This document shows, piece by piece, positions 1 through 8,419 of a stretch of DNA of 64,000 bases (its first letter is position 1; every line of letters starts with the position of its first letter). The stretch is taken from the NCBI GenBank assembly GCA_031553215.1, contig JAVBLW010000005.1:1-64000 (forward strand), in the 5' to 3' direction. Both the position numbers and the translations under genes were made by a program. The notes under the pieces were generated by a model, which had not been told where the DNA came from, did no database searches, and saw only the letters and a program-made list of their open reading frames with translations. The stretch is from JAVBLW01 sp031553215. Lineage in GTDB: Bacteria > Bacillota_I > Bacilli_A > Acholeplasmatales > Anaeroplasmataceae.

Positions 1-207
1 CGTTTTCTCTTTTTGTCGTGCTTTTTTATTATATCGCTTCGTATCGCTTTTGTCAACTACTTTTTTATTATTTTTTTTCGTTGTCTTTGCTTTTTTCGGC
101 GACTTATTCATTATATTCTATCTTATTATCTTTGTCAATTAGAATTTTACATTTTCCTTCATTTTTTTTAAGTTTTTATTTTTCCATTAAAACCTTTGAT
201 ATTAAAT

Positions 208-246
208 AAAAAAAGATAACCAATCATTTCACAATCGGTCATCTTT
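208..246 (-). terminator. Rho-independent terminator after GH105 gene
   Basis: On the minus strand a 13-bp stem (212-224 with 234-246, two G-U pairs, 9-nt loop) is followed by seven U residues (208-214). It lies just after the stop of the GH105 gene. Bases 1-207 are very T-rich and show no supportable gene. Confidence 0.85.
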
Positions 247-251
247 ATTAA

Positions 252-1397
252 TTATTTATTCATTAAAATTTTCTTCATTTCAATATATGCCATAATAAAG
301 GCACCAACACCTTTTGCATCATTAGAAACTACAGGTTCAGACATATAATATTCATATGTTCCATCTCTATAAGGCTTATCATCAGGACCCAATCCTGCTA
401 CTAAACAAATCTTAGTTAAATTCAAGTCATTATCTTTTTCAACTAAGCTAGTTTGGCATATTCCATTAAATATATCGATACCTATTTGTCTATATCTCTC
501 TGGTAAAACACCTAATCTAGTTGCCTTTAGGATTGAATATGCAATCATACAGCTACCACTTGTTTCTACATAATTCTTTTCTCTTCCACCTTGATCAACA
601 ACTTGAAAAAACATTTTTGTTTTAGGATCTTGATATTTTAAAACACCATCAACTATCTCTTTTAACAATGAACAAAGAGTTCTATATTCATCATACATTT
701 GTTCATTAATGATTTCAACACAATCAGCTAAAGCAACTGTAAACCACCCAATAGATCTTAGCCAAAAGCATTGAGAAAGACCCGTTTCTTTATTTGCCCA
801 AAACATTTTTTTTGTTTCATCATATCCATGGTAATATAATTGTTTGCTTTCATCAAACATTAATTCTCTAACTTTTTTAAATTGCCCAATTATATCGTTA
901 TAATTCTTCATACCATTTCTTTCGGTCTCGTATCTTAAATAGAAAGGTTGACCCATATACAAACCATCTAACCATACTTGGTTTGGATATATTTTCTTAT
1001 GCCAAAAGTTCCCAGCTTTGATTCTAGGTTGATTTTTAATTTGCTCATAAGTATACTCTATAGCTTTAGAATATTTTTCCTCTTTAGTTAATTTATATAA
1101 ATCAAATAGTATTCTACTTTCAGCCACATCATCGATAGAATAGTGTTCTCTATTATATCCATTAATTGTTCCATCTTCATTAACGAAAAAGTCAATATAA
1201 CTCTTTACGAAATCAAAGTATTTCTTATCACCAGTTAATTTATATAATTCTAGCAATGAATTAGTCATACAACCATCAATGTAGTTCCATGATACTTTTT
1301 TACCTTCTCTAAGAACTTCAATATTCCAATACGGTTTTCCAGGCGCTGACAAATTAATTAATTTATCAATATATCTATCAATTACTTTATAATCCAT
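252..1397 (-). CDS. Unsaturated rhamnogalacturonyl hydrolase, GH105 (YteR/YesR-like)
   Basis: This 381-residue protein matches the glycoside hydrolase 105 family. These cytoplasmic enzymes remove the unsaturated galacturonate from rhamnogalacturonan fragments left by pectate lyases. The length fits the family (about 370). The conserved active-site stretch VWLDGLYMGQPF is present, with the Asp expected to be the general acid/base, and (alpha/alpha)6-barrel segments such as NYIDGCMTNSLLELY and GSCMIAYSIL can be seen. There is no signal peptide, so the substrate must be imported. The ATG follows AAGGAG at good spacing. The gene has its own promoter and terminator, so it is a single unit separate from the housekeeping genes upstream. 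No transporter or lyase partner is in the window. GH88 is the nearest alternative family; the WLDGLYMG pattern favours GH105. Confidence 0.9.
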   Translation of the reverse strand: MDYKVIDRYIDKLINLSAPGKPYWNIEVLREGKKVSWNYIDGCMTNSLLELYKLTGDKKYFDFVKSYIDFFVNEDGTINGYNREHYSIDDVAESRILFDLYKLTKEEKYSKAIEYTYEQIKNQPRIKAGNFWHKKIYPNQVWLDGLYMGQPFYLRYETERNGMKNYNDIIGQFKKVRELMFDESKQLYYHGYDETKKMFWANKETGLSQCFWLRSIGWFTVALADCVEIINEQMYDEYRTLCSLLKEIVDGVLKYQDPKTKMFFQVVDQGGREKNYVETSGSCMIAYSILKATRLGVLPERYRQIGIDIFNGICQTSLVEKDNDLNLTKICLVAGLGPDDKPYRDGTYEYYMSEPVVSNDAKGVGAFIMAYIEMKKILMNK

Positions 1398-1429
1398 TTA
1401 AATTACTCCTTGTATTAATAATTAAATTC

Positions 1430-1458
1430 ATTATACAAGATTTCTAGATTTTATGCAA
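1430..1458 (-). promoter_or_regulatory. SigA-type promoter of the GH105 gene
   Basis: On the minus strand, TTGCAT (1453-1458), a 17-nt spacer and TATAAT (1430-1435) precede the GH105 start by about 30 nt. The -35 box overlaps the stop codon of the upstream GNAT-like gene. Confidence 0.8.
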
Positions 1459-1888
1459 CAATTGATATATCTTTTATCATAACATTGGAATTTTTATACT
1501 CCAGTGTCGAGAACAAATCTTCATCAATATAAAGATTTTCCTTTTCTATTATTTCAAATCCTAAACTACTAAATAAATTTTCAATTGTCTTATCATTTAC
1601 TACACAAAACATTTTATCAAGATTATCTTCTCTTGCATTATTTTCCATATTATAAAACAATTCATTTATGAATGTATCATTAAGTATTTTTTTAAAAACA
1701 AAATATCTTATTAACCCAACACTATTATATATTTCATAAGAAATAGCTCCAACTATGGAATCATCATCATAAACTAAAGTTGCCTTCTTTAATATATTTT
1801 CATCGACTTCTTTTATAGACGGAACTGACAATAAGAATTTTTTTGCCTTCTCCATGCTATTTACATCAATCTTCTCAATTTTAAACAT
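1451..1888 (-). CDS. GNAT-fold acetyltransferase-like protein (YwlB position)
   Basis: This 145-residue protein has the strand-helix layout of a small GNAT N-acetyltransferase. A central DDSIVGAISYE strand and RYFVFKK are followed by a helix and the C-terminal NLFSSLGFEIIEKENLY segment typical of GNAT beta6-beta7. The acetyl-CoA loop (Q/RxxGxG/A) is not clearly preserved, so activity is uncertain. It starts 2 nt after the SpoIIR-like stop with an AGGAGA site. In B. subtilis a GNAT gene (ywlB) occupies the same place between spoIIR and the TsaC gene ywlC, which supports the family call. The substrate is unknown. Confidence 0.6.
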   Translation of the reverse strand: MFKIEKIDVNSMEKAKKFLLSVPSIKEVDENILKKATLVYDDDSIVGAISYEIYNSVGLIRYFVFKKILNDTFINELFYNMENNAREDNLDKMFCVVNDKTIENLFSSLGFEIIEKENLYIDEDLFSTLEYKNSNVMIKDISIVA

Positions 1889-1890
1889 TT

Positions 1891-2373
1891 TTAGTCTCCT
1901 ATATATTTATCGTATATTTTTTTTAAAAAACTCTTATATCTAACAACTTCACTACTATTAACTTCTAAAAGATTTGGGTAAATACTTCCCCACCAATTAT
2001 CCCCATTTCCCTCTTCTATTACAACTAAAAGAGTAAGTACTTTGGCATTTTTTACACTATTATTATTGTATGTCTTATTATAAAAATTATGTTCACAAAG
2101 TGATATATTGGTCCTTATTGATTTTTCTTCTAACTCTTGCTTCAAAAATGGTATTTTGTCTTGCATATTATCAATAAATAGATTTCTATCTTTATCATAG
2201 TTTTCTTCTAAGAAAACAATAACCCTCTCTTTTACTTCCTCTTTTATAACCAAATCTATCTCATTATTTGAATTAGGTACTATCCTAACTCTTATTTCTT
2301 CACTTTCATTTGGTTTTAATACAACAACGATTAAAACAATAACTGCAATAATAAAAATTACTATTTTTTTCAT
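1891..2373 (-). CDS. spoIIR: SpoIIR-like secreted sporulation signalling protein
   Basis: This 160-residue protein has an N-terminal hydrophobic segment (about residues 4-20) and then the SpoIIR pattern: an IRVRIVPNSN segment (family: IRLRILANSD), a basic/acidic helix region, and the hallmark GNGDNWWGSIYPNLL (family: GxNWWCVLFPPLC). In B. subtilis SpoIIR is secreted by the forespore and triggers the SpoIIGA protease to mature sigma-E. The Cys of NWWC is Gly here, and the C-terminal part is shorter than usual. The neighbours (TsaC and PrmC upstream, GNAT downstream) match the B. subtilis spoIIR locus, which raises confidence. Whether it still works in sporulation cannot be told from this window; SpoIIGA and sigma-E are not here. 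Its ribosome-binding site lies inside a hairpin (separate entry). Confidence 0.75.
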   Translation of the reverse strand: MKKIVIFIIAVIVLIVVVLKPNESEEIRVRIVPNSNNEIDLVIKEEVKERVIVFLEENYDKDRNLFIDNMQDKIPFLKQELEEKSIRTNISLCEHNFYNKTYNNNSVKNAKVLTLLVVIEEGNGDNWWGSIYPNLLEVNSSEVVRYKSFLKKIYDKYIGD

Positions 2374-2376
2374 ATT

Positions 2377-2412
2377 AAAACCCCCTGTACCTATAGATTG
2401 TGTACAAGGGGG
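2377..2412 (-). promoter_or_regulatory. Hairpin covering the spoIIR ribosome-binding site (terminator or translational control)
   Basis: Between the TsaC stop (2418) and the spoIIR start (2373), the minus strand folds into a stem of 2402-2412 with 2381-2390 (one bulge), including five consecutive G-C pairs. Four U residues follow. The distal arm AGGGGG is also the only Shine-Dalgarno candidate for spoIIR, 7 nt before its ATG. The hairpin could be a weak terminator of prmC-tsaC, an RBS-masking switch, or both. Confidence 0.6.
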
Positions 2413-2417
2413 TATAT

Positions 2418-2966
2418 TTATACATAATATTTTAAAATTTCTTCAAGCGTTATTTCACCTTCACGAATCATTTCAATTTTATTATTATCTATTTTAATAA
2501 CGGTAGATGCTTTATTTGAATTTTTTTCATTTCCTCTATCATAAATCTCATCAACTAGATTTGCATAAGCCTCTACAATTTCTAGATATTCATTTAAAGG
2601 AACTTCTCCGCTTTCATTTACACTTGTTGTAGACATAGGACCATTCTTAGCTAAAATATCCAATGCAATTCGGGAATCTGGTATCCTAACTCCAACAGTA
2701 TCAAAACCTAAAGATTCTTTTACATTATCCTTGGCCTTTAAAATAATAGTTAGAGGCCCCGGTAAAAACAAATCAACTATTTTAGCTGCTTTTATATCAA
2801 GGTACGCTATTTCTTCAATCTGCTTTCTATCTAAGCATAAAACAGACAATGGTTTATTTCTATCACGATGTTTAATATTATATATTCTATTTATACCTTC
2901 TTTATCAAATACGCTACATCCTATTCCATATACTGTATCCGTAGGAAATATAATAACTTTACTCAT
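2418..2966 (-). CDS. tsaC: L-threonylcarbamoyladenylate synthase (TsaC/YrdC type)
   Basis: This 182-residue single-domain YrdC protein makes threonylcarbamoyl-AMP from Thr, bicarbonate and ATP, the first step of t6A37 modification of ANN-decoding tRNAs. Visible signatures are FPTDTVYGIGCSVFD at the N-terminus, KHRDRNKPLSVLC (substrate/ATP-binding K-R-x-K-P), FLPGPLTIILK, VGVRIPD, and STTSVNESGE near residue 115. It lacks the C-terminal Sua5 domain, so it is the short TsaC form. Its ATG overlaps the prmC stop by one base (TAATG), implying translational coupling. Confidence 0.93.
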   Translation of the reverse strand: MSKVIIFPTDTVYGIGCSVFDKEGINRIYNIKHRDRNKPLSVLCLDRKQIEEIAYLDIKAAKIVDLFLPGPLTIILKAKDNVKESLGFDTVGVRIPDSRIALDILAKNGPMSTTSVNESGEVPLNEYLEIVEAYANLVDEIYDRGNEKNSNKASTVIKIDNNKIEMIREGEITLEEILKYYV

Positions 2967-3814
2967 TAGTTCATCCCTTTAACAATTATTGTCATCCTAT
3001 CCTTACCTTGCATATCCTTCAATGTCTCTATTTTTGCAGTAGGAAAATATTTTTTTGCAAGTTCATACATATCCTTTCCTTTATCATATGCATGCTCAAA
3101 AGCAATCATTGCCTTTTCATTTAATAATTTATCACATTGTGAAAGTATTATCTTGTAAAATTTCAAACCATCTTCTCCACCGAATAACGCTAAATTGGGC
3201 TCGTTATCTTTAACCAAACTCATTACCTCTTCACTATCTGGTATATAGGGAGGATTAGATACTAATATATCAAACTTTTTACCAAATAAAGGATCCAACA
3301 TATCACCTTGCAGTATTTCAACATTAGCATTATATTTAAGAGCATTACTCTTAGCTACTTTAAGTGCTGAATCACTTATATCAGTAATTGTAACATCCAT
3401 GTTTTTCTCTTCTAATGCAAGTGTAATTCCAATACAACCACTTCCTGTACCGACATCAACCACTTTAACTTTTTCTCCACTAAATAATTCATCATATCTA
3501 TATAAGATATTTTCAACCAATTCTTCAGTTTCATATCTAGGAATCAACACATCTTCATTAACGTTATATTCATATCCATAAAAAGAAGCTTGCCCAATAA
3601 TATATTGAACAGGAATATTATCATATATATGTTGGTTTAATAATTTATTATATTCTTCTATGATTTCACTACTGCAGTCTTGATCAATCATAGAATATAA
3701 CTTTACATTTTCAATCTTAGTTACATATTCTAACAAATATATTGCAACACTTTCTTCTTTATTGTTTTCATTTAATTTATTTGTTGCTTGTTTTATTACT
3801 TCTCTATATCTCAT
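2966..3814 (-). CDS. prmC: Release factor glutamine N5-methyltransferase
   Basis: This 282-residue PrmC/HemK enzyme methylates the GGQ glutamine of RF1 and RF2 using SAM. The N-terminal helical substrate-recognition domain is followed by a class I methyltransferase domain. SAM motif I reads VVDVGTGSGCIGITLA and the catalytic NPPY motif lies in LVSNPPYIPDSEEV. The target gene prfA lies upstream on the same strand. In B. subtilis prfA and prmC are adjacent, but here a large membrane-protein gene separates them. The length is normal. Confidence 0.95.
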   Translation of the reverse strand: MRYREVIKQATNKLNENNKEESVAIYLLEYVTKIENVKLYSMIDQDCSSEIIEEYNKLLNQHIYDNIPVQYIIGQASFYGYEYNVNEDVLIPRYETEELVENILYRYDELFSGEKVKVVDVGTGSGCIGITLALEEKNMDVTITDISDSALKVAKSNALKYNANVEILQGDMLDPLFGKKFDILVSNPPYIPDSEEVMSLVKDNEPNLALFGGEDGLKFYKIILSQCDKLLNEKAMIAFEHAYDKGKDMYELAKKYFPTAKIETLKDMQGKDRMTIIVKGMN

Positions 3815-3956
3815 TTTATCACCATTTTTTCATTTACTTAATTATACTCTAATTTTATCGTTTTTTCTATATCGCACTCTAGATATTATGTATTTTGTAG
3901 AAAACATATTCAAAATAATATAATTATATAGTATTTTTTCGTTAAATATATTGACG

Positions 3957-3989
3957 AAAAAAAAGGGGAATTTCTTGTCGAAATTCTCC
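3957..3989 (-). terminator. Rho-independent terminator after the 579-aa membrane protein
   Basis: On the minus strand a 10-bp stem (3980-3989 with 3965-3974) and 5-nt loop are followed by eight U residues. It separates the membrane-protein gene from prmC. A TATAAT-like -10 just upstream of prmC (near 3840) suggests a fresh start there, though no clear -35 is seen. Confidence 0.9.
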
Positions 3990-3999
3990 TTAATTTTTT

Positions 4000-5739
4000 C
4001 TATTCAATGTCAAGTTCTTTGATTATAGAGATATAATCTTCTTCTTTATAATTAGGATTTTTTGGAATATCAAATCCCGCCATTAATTCATCAATTAGTT
4101 CAATTGCATATTTCACTGATCTCTTTGATTTTAATTTTAATGTAAATGGAACAAAAATATATTTATTCTTTGAAGATAAATCTAATTGATGATATTTGCT
4201 TACTTCATAAGAATCTGGATCTAATGCTAGATGCAATCTTACAGTTTTTCCTAATACAGATATTTTTGCTACTAATTCACCGGCATATCTATATGAATCA
4301 ACAGTTCTAGAAAATCTTTGTTTTACTTTCTTATAACTTTGCAATTGATTTCTTACAATATTATATCTTTCTTGTTTTTCAGGTTCTAATTCTAATATTT
4401 TTTCTCGAATATTTTTTGAAGTAGATATTGGTAAATCCTCGAAACTTGATGTTTGAACAGTTTCTTGTTCTAATACAATCTCTTCAGCAGGTTGAGAAAC
4501 TGATTCTATTACAGTTTTACCTGTATCATCATCATCCTCTTCCTCTTCTGGAATTTCTTCATCTTCTTTCAATTCTTCCATCAATTGTTCTTCAGCAATT
4601 AATTGTTGTTTTAATACTTCTTCATCAACTACAACGTCTTCCTCTAATACTCTATCTTCTACAATCTCATCAAGGCTAACAACACCTTTTTTCATTGATT
4701 CCCATTCTTTAACAACTGATTGACCAAATTTTCTTCTTTCACTATATACATATTTTTCTCTATGATTATATAATTTCAATCTTTTTGGTTCACATAATAA
4801 TACAATGCAGTCATTAACAGAATATAAGAAGTATGCAAATACAAATAATAAGTATAGAATTAAGAATACCACTATAAATGATTTGAATATATTACCTGCT
4901 GCTAAGAAGGCAGTGAATTTAGCGTGAATATTTGCATGATAATGTGTAGTCGTGAATAATACTAATACCGAAAATAAAAATACTATCGGAAATATAACTG
5001 TCTTTTTATTTTTAATTAAATTAACAGTAAGGAAAATTAAACCAACTAATACTAAGTATCCAAATGGCACGATCATATTTTTAGGATAAGACCATGTTTC
5101 TCCAAAACTGAAGAAATACTTAAATAAACCACCAACACTCTTTCCTAGTCCAGTTATTGGATTACCAAAAACTATACCAACATATAAAATGAATATTACA
5201 CCTAGTGATGCAGCAATAATAATATCAACCAATTTCATCTTATCAGATTTTTTAGAATTTGGTTTGAATTCAGCACTATCGAAAGCAAGTGGAACATTGA
5301 CTGTAATCAACGCAAGCACTTCAAGAACAATAAGAACATCAAATATGTATGATATTGTTAGTAAAGTTTGTTGTTTACTTGTACCAGTATCAAATATTCT
5401 ACTATTATTAGTAGATAAATATTTACTAACAATCATAATCATTACAGCTGTAACAACAACAACCGCTCCTAATATTGGAAGTAATGGTGTCTTTCTACGT
5501 CTGATTTGTATTACTGTCATTGTTGCAAATGCTGTCATAAACACACATAAAGCTCCAATGATTAAACTTACGGTACCTGAATCTTTTTGTTTGTAATTCT
5601 TTATATTATTTATAGCTGATTGATAGATTTCAGAAATATCATTTGATATTCCACCTTTTCTAACAATTAACAAACTTATAAAATATACAAGAATCGTACC
5701 TAATAGTACATATGATACTATCTTATTTATTTTTTTCAT
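4000..5739 (-). CDS. Polytopic membrane protein with acidic linker and shared C-terminal domain
   Basis: This is a 579-residue protein of unknown function. About eight hydrophobic segments fill residues 6-300, followed by a basic stretch. A strongly acidic linker (about 370-420, with a VxEExxxDDDD composition) leads to a C-terminal domain (about 465-570) with the pattern YKKVKQRFSRTVDSYRY, GKTVRLHLALDPDSYE, SKYH, KYIFVPFTLKLKSKRS. The same domain occurs in the VVEE-repeat protein at 32051-34684, so the two are paralogues in this part. The start chosen is the second in-frame Met (MKKINK), 7 nt after GGGAGG. The longer reading (8 more residues) has no ribosome-binding site. The gene interrupts the usual prfA-prmC pair. 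Confidence 0.8.
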   Translation of the reverse strand: MKKINKIVSYVLLGTILVYFISLLIVRKGGISNDISEIYQSAINNIKNYKQKDSGTVSLIIGALCVFMTAFATMTVIQIRRRKTPLLPILGAVVVVTAVMIMIVSKYLSTNNSRIFDTGTSKQQTLLTISYIFDVLIVLEVLALITVNVPLAFDSAEFKPNSKKSDKMKLVDIIIAASLGVIFILYVGIVFGNPITGLGKSVGGLFKYFFSFGETWSYPKNMIVPFGYLVLVGLIFLTVNLIKNKKTVIFPIVFLFSVLVLFTTTHYHANIHAKFTAFLAAGNIFKSFIVVFLILYLLFVFAYFLYSVNDCIVLLCEPKRLKLYNHREKYVYSERRKFGQSVVKEWESMKKGVVSLDEIVEDRVLEEDVVVDEEVLKQQLIAEEQLMEELKEDEEIPEEEEDDDDTGKTVIESVSQPAEEIVLEQETVQTSSFEDLPISTSKNIREKILELEPEKQERYNIVRNQLQSYKKVKQRFSRTVDSYRYAGELVAKISVLGKTVRLHLALDPDSYEVSKYHQLDLSSKNKYIFVPFTLKLKSKRSVKYAIELIDELMAGFDIPKNPNYKEEDYISIIKELDIE

Positions 5740-5931
5740 GTAAAAACCTCCCTCTCTTTTCAATTGTCTCTCTCTTACAATTTTAGTTTTTTACATTTTT
5801 CACGTTTTTTAATACAATAAAATATTGGTCTAATATAACGCTTTCTTTTATTTTACTTTCTTTCTTTATTAAATTCAATGATTTTTTAAAAAAAATATCA
5901 ATTTAATTGCTAGATGGTGGGTACTTATTAT

Positions 5932-5971
5932 AAAAAAAGTGCTCTTACACGCTAAAAACATGTAAAAACAC
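5932..5971 (-). terminator. Rho-independent terminator after prfA
   Basis: On the minus strand an 11-bp stem (5961-5971 with 5939-5949, two G-U pairs) is followed by seven U residues (5932-5938). Bases 5740-5931 hold the leader of the membrane-protein gene and no ORF that I can support. Confidence 0.8.
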
Positions 5972-5993
5972 CATTTTGTTTAATCGACATATG

Positions 5994-7061
5994 CTATGCA
6001 CCTTCTGCACTTAGCTTACGTTTTTGATCTTCATTTATTATTTCTGGAATAATCAAATCCAATTTTCCATCTATTACAGCATCTAATCGTTGGATGGTTA
6101 GGCCTATTCTATGGTCTGTAATCCTATTTTGTGGATAATTATATGTTCTTATCTTCTCGCTTCTATCACCAGTACCAACTAAGGCTTTTCTTTCTTTTTC
6201 TTCCTTAGTCATTTGTTCTTGTAATAGATTATCATATAATCTTGTCTTTAATAAGGCAATAGCCGATGCCTTATTCTCATGTTGAGATTTAGCAGTTTGA
6301 CATGCAACACTCATTCCAGTTGGAATATGTGTAACACGAACAGCAGATTTTGTGGTATTAACTGATTGTCCTCCAGGTCCACTTGAACAGAAAGTATCAA
6401 ATTTTAGATCATTAGGGTTCAGTTCAAAATCTATTTCTTCAGCTTCTGCCATAACTAATACAACAGCCGTTGAAGTATGAATACGACCTTGTGCTTCAGT
6501 TGCAGGAACTCTTTGTACACGATGTGCACCAGATTCATATTTTAGATTTGAATATACAGCATCACCTTTCACCATAAATTGAATTTGAGAGTAGCCTCCC
6601 ATCTCAGAAGGCATCGCATCTAGAATTTCAATTTTCCATCCTTTTGCTTCCGCATATTTTGAATACATTCTGAATAAGTCACCAGCAAAGATATTTCCTT
6701 CATCTCCACCTGCAGCACCCCTAATTTCAACAATAACGTTCTTATCATCATTAGGATCTTTAGGAAGCAATAATAGTTTTAACTCTTCATCAAGTTCTTC
6801 CATCTTCGTTTCAGCTTCTTTTAATTCAATTTCAGCCATTTCAGAAATCTCAGCATCTTCATCATCTACCATAATTTTAAGATCTTCTAGGCTATTTGCA
6901 TACCCTTTATATTCTCTATATTTTAATACAGCTTTTTCTAATGAACGTAATTCCTTAGAAAGTTCTGTCAATTTCTTTATATCACATACAATCTCGGGCT
7001 CAGTTAATAACTGATTCAATTGATCATATCTCTTTTCCATTACTTCTAATCTATCTAACAT
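5994..7061 (-). CDS. prfA: Peptide chain release factor 1
   Basis: This 355-residue RF1 recognises UAA and UAG and triggers peptidyl-tRNA hydrolysis. The PAT anticodon-like tripeptide (in RVPATEAQGR) and the catalytic GGQ loop (SSGPGGQSVNTTKS) are both present. The start chosen is MLDRLEVMEK, 1 nt after the dnaB stop and preceded by AAGGAAGG. This matches the family N-terminus, whereas the longer frame runs into dnaB. It is co-transcribed with dnaB upstream. PrmC, which methylates its GGQ, is encoded further downstream on the same strand. Confidence 0.97.
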   Translation of the reverse strand: MLDRLEVMEKRYDQLNQLLTEPEIVCDIKKLTELSKELRSLEKAVLKYREYKGYANSLEDLKIMVDDEDAEISEMAEIELKEAETKMEELDEELKLLLLPKDPNDDKNVIVEIRGAAGGDEGNIFAGDLFRMYSKYAEAKGWKIEILDAMPSEMGGYSQIQFMVKGDAVYSNLKYESGAHRVQRVPATEAQGRIHTSTAVVLVMAEAEEIDFELNPNDLKFDTFCSSGPGGQSVNTTKSAVRVTHIPTGMSVACQTAKSQHENKASAIALLKTRLYDNLLQEQMTKEEKERKALVGTGDRSEKIRTYNYPQNRITDHRIGLTIQRLDAVIDGKLDLIIPEIINEDQKRKLSAEGA

Positions 7062-7062
7062 T

Positions 7063-8397
7063 TTATTCGCCTTCCTTATCGTTATCAGTGAATTTTGAAT
7101 ATCCACCTTGAAAAATATACTTTAACTCTACTCCAGCCGATCCTGAACGATTCTTGGCAATAATTAAATCTGCTTCGTTAGGTCTCTCACTGTTCTTCTT
7201 ATAATAATCCTCACGATATAGGAACATTACAATATCCGCATCCTGTTCAATACTACCAGAATCACGTAAGTCTGCCATGATAGGCTTTTTTTCATCTCTT
7301 TTTTCTACTTCACGAGACAATTGGGCAAGAGCTACAACTGGAACCTTTAATTCTCTTGCCATTAATTTTAAACTTCTTGATATTTTCGATACTTCTTCTT
7401 GTTTAGATTTTGAAGTATCTCCTTCAATTAATTGAAGATAGTCGATGACAATAAAGTCTAAGCCTTGTTCACTAGCTAATTTACGACATTTCGTTCTAAT
7501 ATCAGAAACAGTTACATTTGCTGAATCATCAAAGAATAGATTCAAACGGCCCAACTTACCACTACTTGCACTGAATAGTCTCCAATCAGTTGCTGATAAG
7601 TTTCCTTTTTTAAGTTTACTCAAATGGATCGAAGAGTCAGCCGCAATCATTCTTTCAACTAATTGGTCCGCACCCATTTCAAGTGAGAATACTGCAACAC
7701 TGGCTTTTCCATCTTTATTGTTTTCAGCCACCTGAACCGCTAAATTCATTGCAAACGCCGATTTACCCATGGCAGGTCTAGCAGCTAGTATTATCAGATT
7801 TTCTTTTTGTAAACCTAATGTAAGTTTGTTTAAATTATCAAATCCTGTATCTAATCCAGTGATTCCATCTTTATTATCAAAATTTCTTTCTGTATTTTCT
7901 TGAACTTTTTTTATTACCTCTCCAATTTTACTAAATTGTTCGGTTTTTCTTCTTTTTGATAGTTCAAATATTTCAGTTTCCATTTGATTAATAAAATCAT
8001 TCGCATTAATTGCCCCATCATAACCCTTTTGAGCTAACTTATTTAATGCATCAATCGCTTGACGCTTTAAAGAAGATTCTTTAATTAAAGATATGTAGGA
8101 ATCAATATTTGCAGTTGAATAAGTAAAATTAGCTATAGTATTGATATATTCCAAACCACCAATTAATGATAATTTATCAGTAGCCAATATTTCAGATGAT
8201 ACAGTTGTTATATCAATACTCTTATTCTCACTATTTAATTTTTGTAGTATTTTAAATAATTCTTTATTTTTATTATCATAAAAATCTTGATATACTATTT
8301 CATCGTTTACATTCATCATCAAACTTTCATCAAGGAATAAACACCCCAAAAGTGCTATTTCTGCTTCTACATTCGATGGTATGACTGGATTATTCAT
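7063..8397 (-). CDS. dnaB: Replicative DNA helicase DnaB
   Basis: This 444-residue hexameric helicase unwinds DNA at the replication fork. An N-terminal DnaB-N domain (residues about 5-105) is followed by the RecA-like ATPase with Walker A AARPAMGKSAFAMNLA, Walker B DFIVIDYLQLIEG and an arginine-containing REDYYKK region. The length is normal. It sits 22 nt after the gdpP-rplI fusion, with GGAG 9 nt before its ATG, as in the B. subtilis gdpP-rplI-dnaB order. Confidence 0.97.
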   Translation of the reverse strand: MNNPVIPSNVEAEIALLGCLFLDESLMMNVNDEIVYQDFYDNKNKELFKILQKLNSENKSIDITTVSSEILATDKLSLIGGLEYINTIANFTYSTANIDSYISLIKESSLKRQAIDALNKLAQKGYDGAINANDFINQMETEIFELSKRRKTEQFSKIGEVIKKVQENTERNFDNKDGITGLDTGFDNLNKLTLGLQKENLIILAARPAMGKSAFAMNLAVQVAENNKDGKASVAVFSLEMGADQLVERMIAADSSIHLSKLKKGNLSATDWRLFSASSGKLGRLNLFFDDSANVTVSDIRTKCRKLASEQGLDFIVIDYLQLIEGDTSKSKQEEVSKISRSLKLMARELKVPVVALAQLSREVEKRDEKKPIMADLRDSGSIEQDADIVMFLYREDYYKKNSERPNEADLIIAKNRSGSAGVELKYIFQGGYSKFTDNDKEGE

Positions 8398-8419
8398 ATA
8401 CTAAAACTCCATTCTATAA

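Noticed and set aside
18..209. Plus-strand frame of 63 residues at the left edge
   Set aside because: Composition is only a T-rich stretch read as Leu/Phe/Tyr/Ser, with no ribosome-binding site, and it runs into the terminator of the opposite-strand gene.
5800..5840. Shared upstream element of the two paralogues (TTGTAYTAAAAAAC, minus strand, also near 34785-34805)
   Set aside because: The match is about 14 A/T-rich bases and its distance to the two starts differs. Too weak to call a regulatory site.
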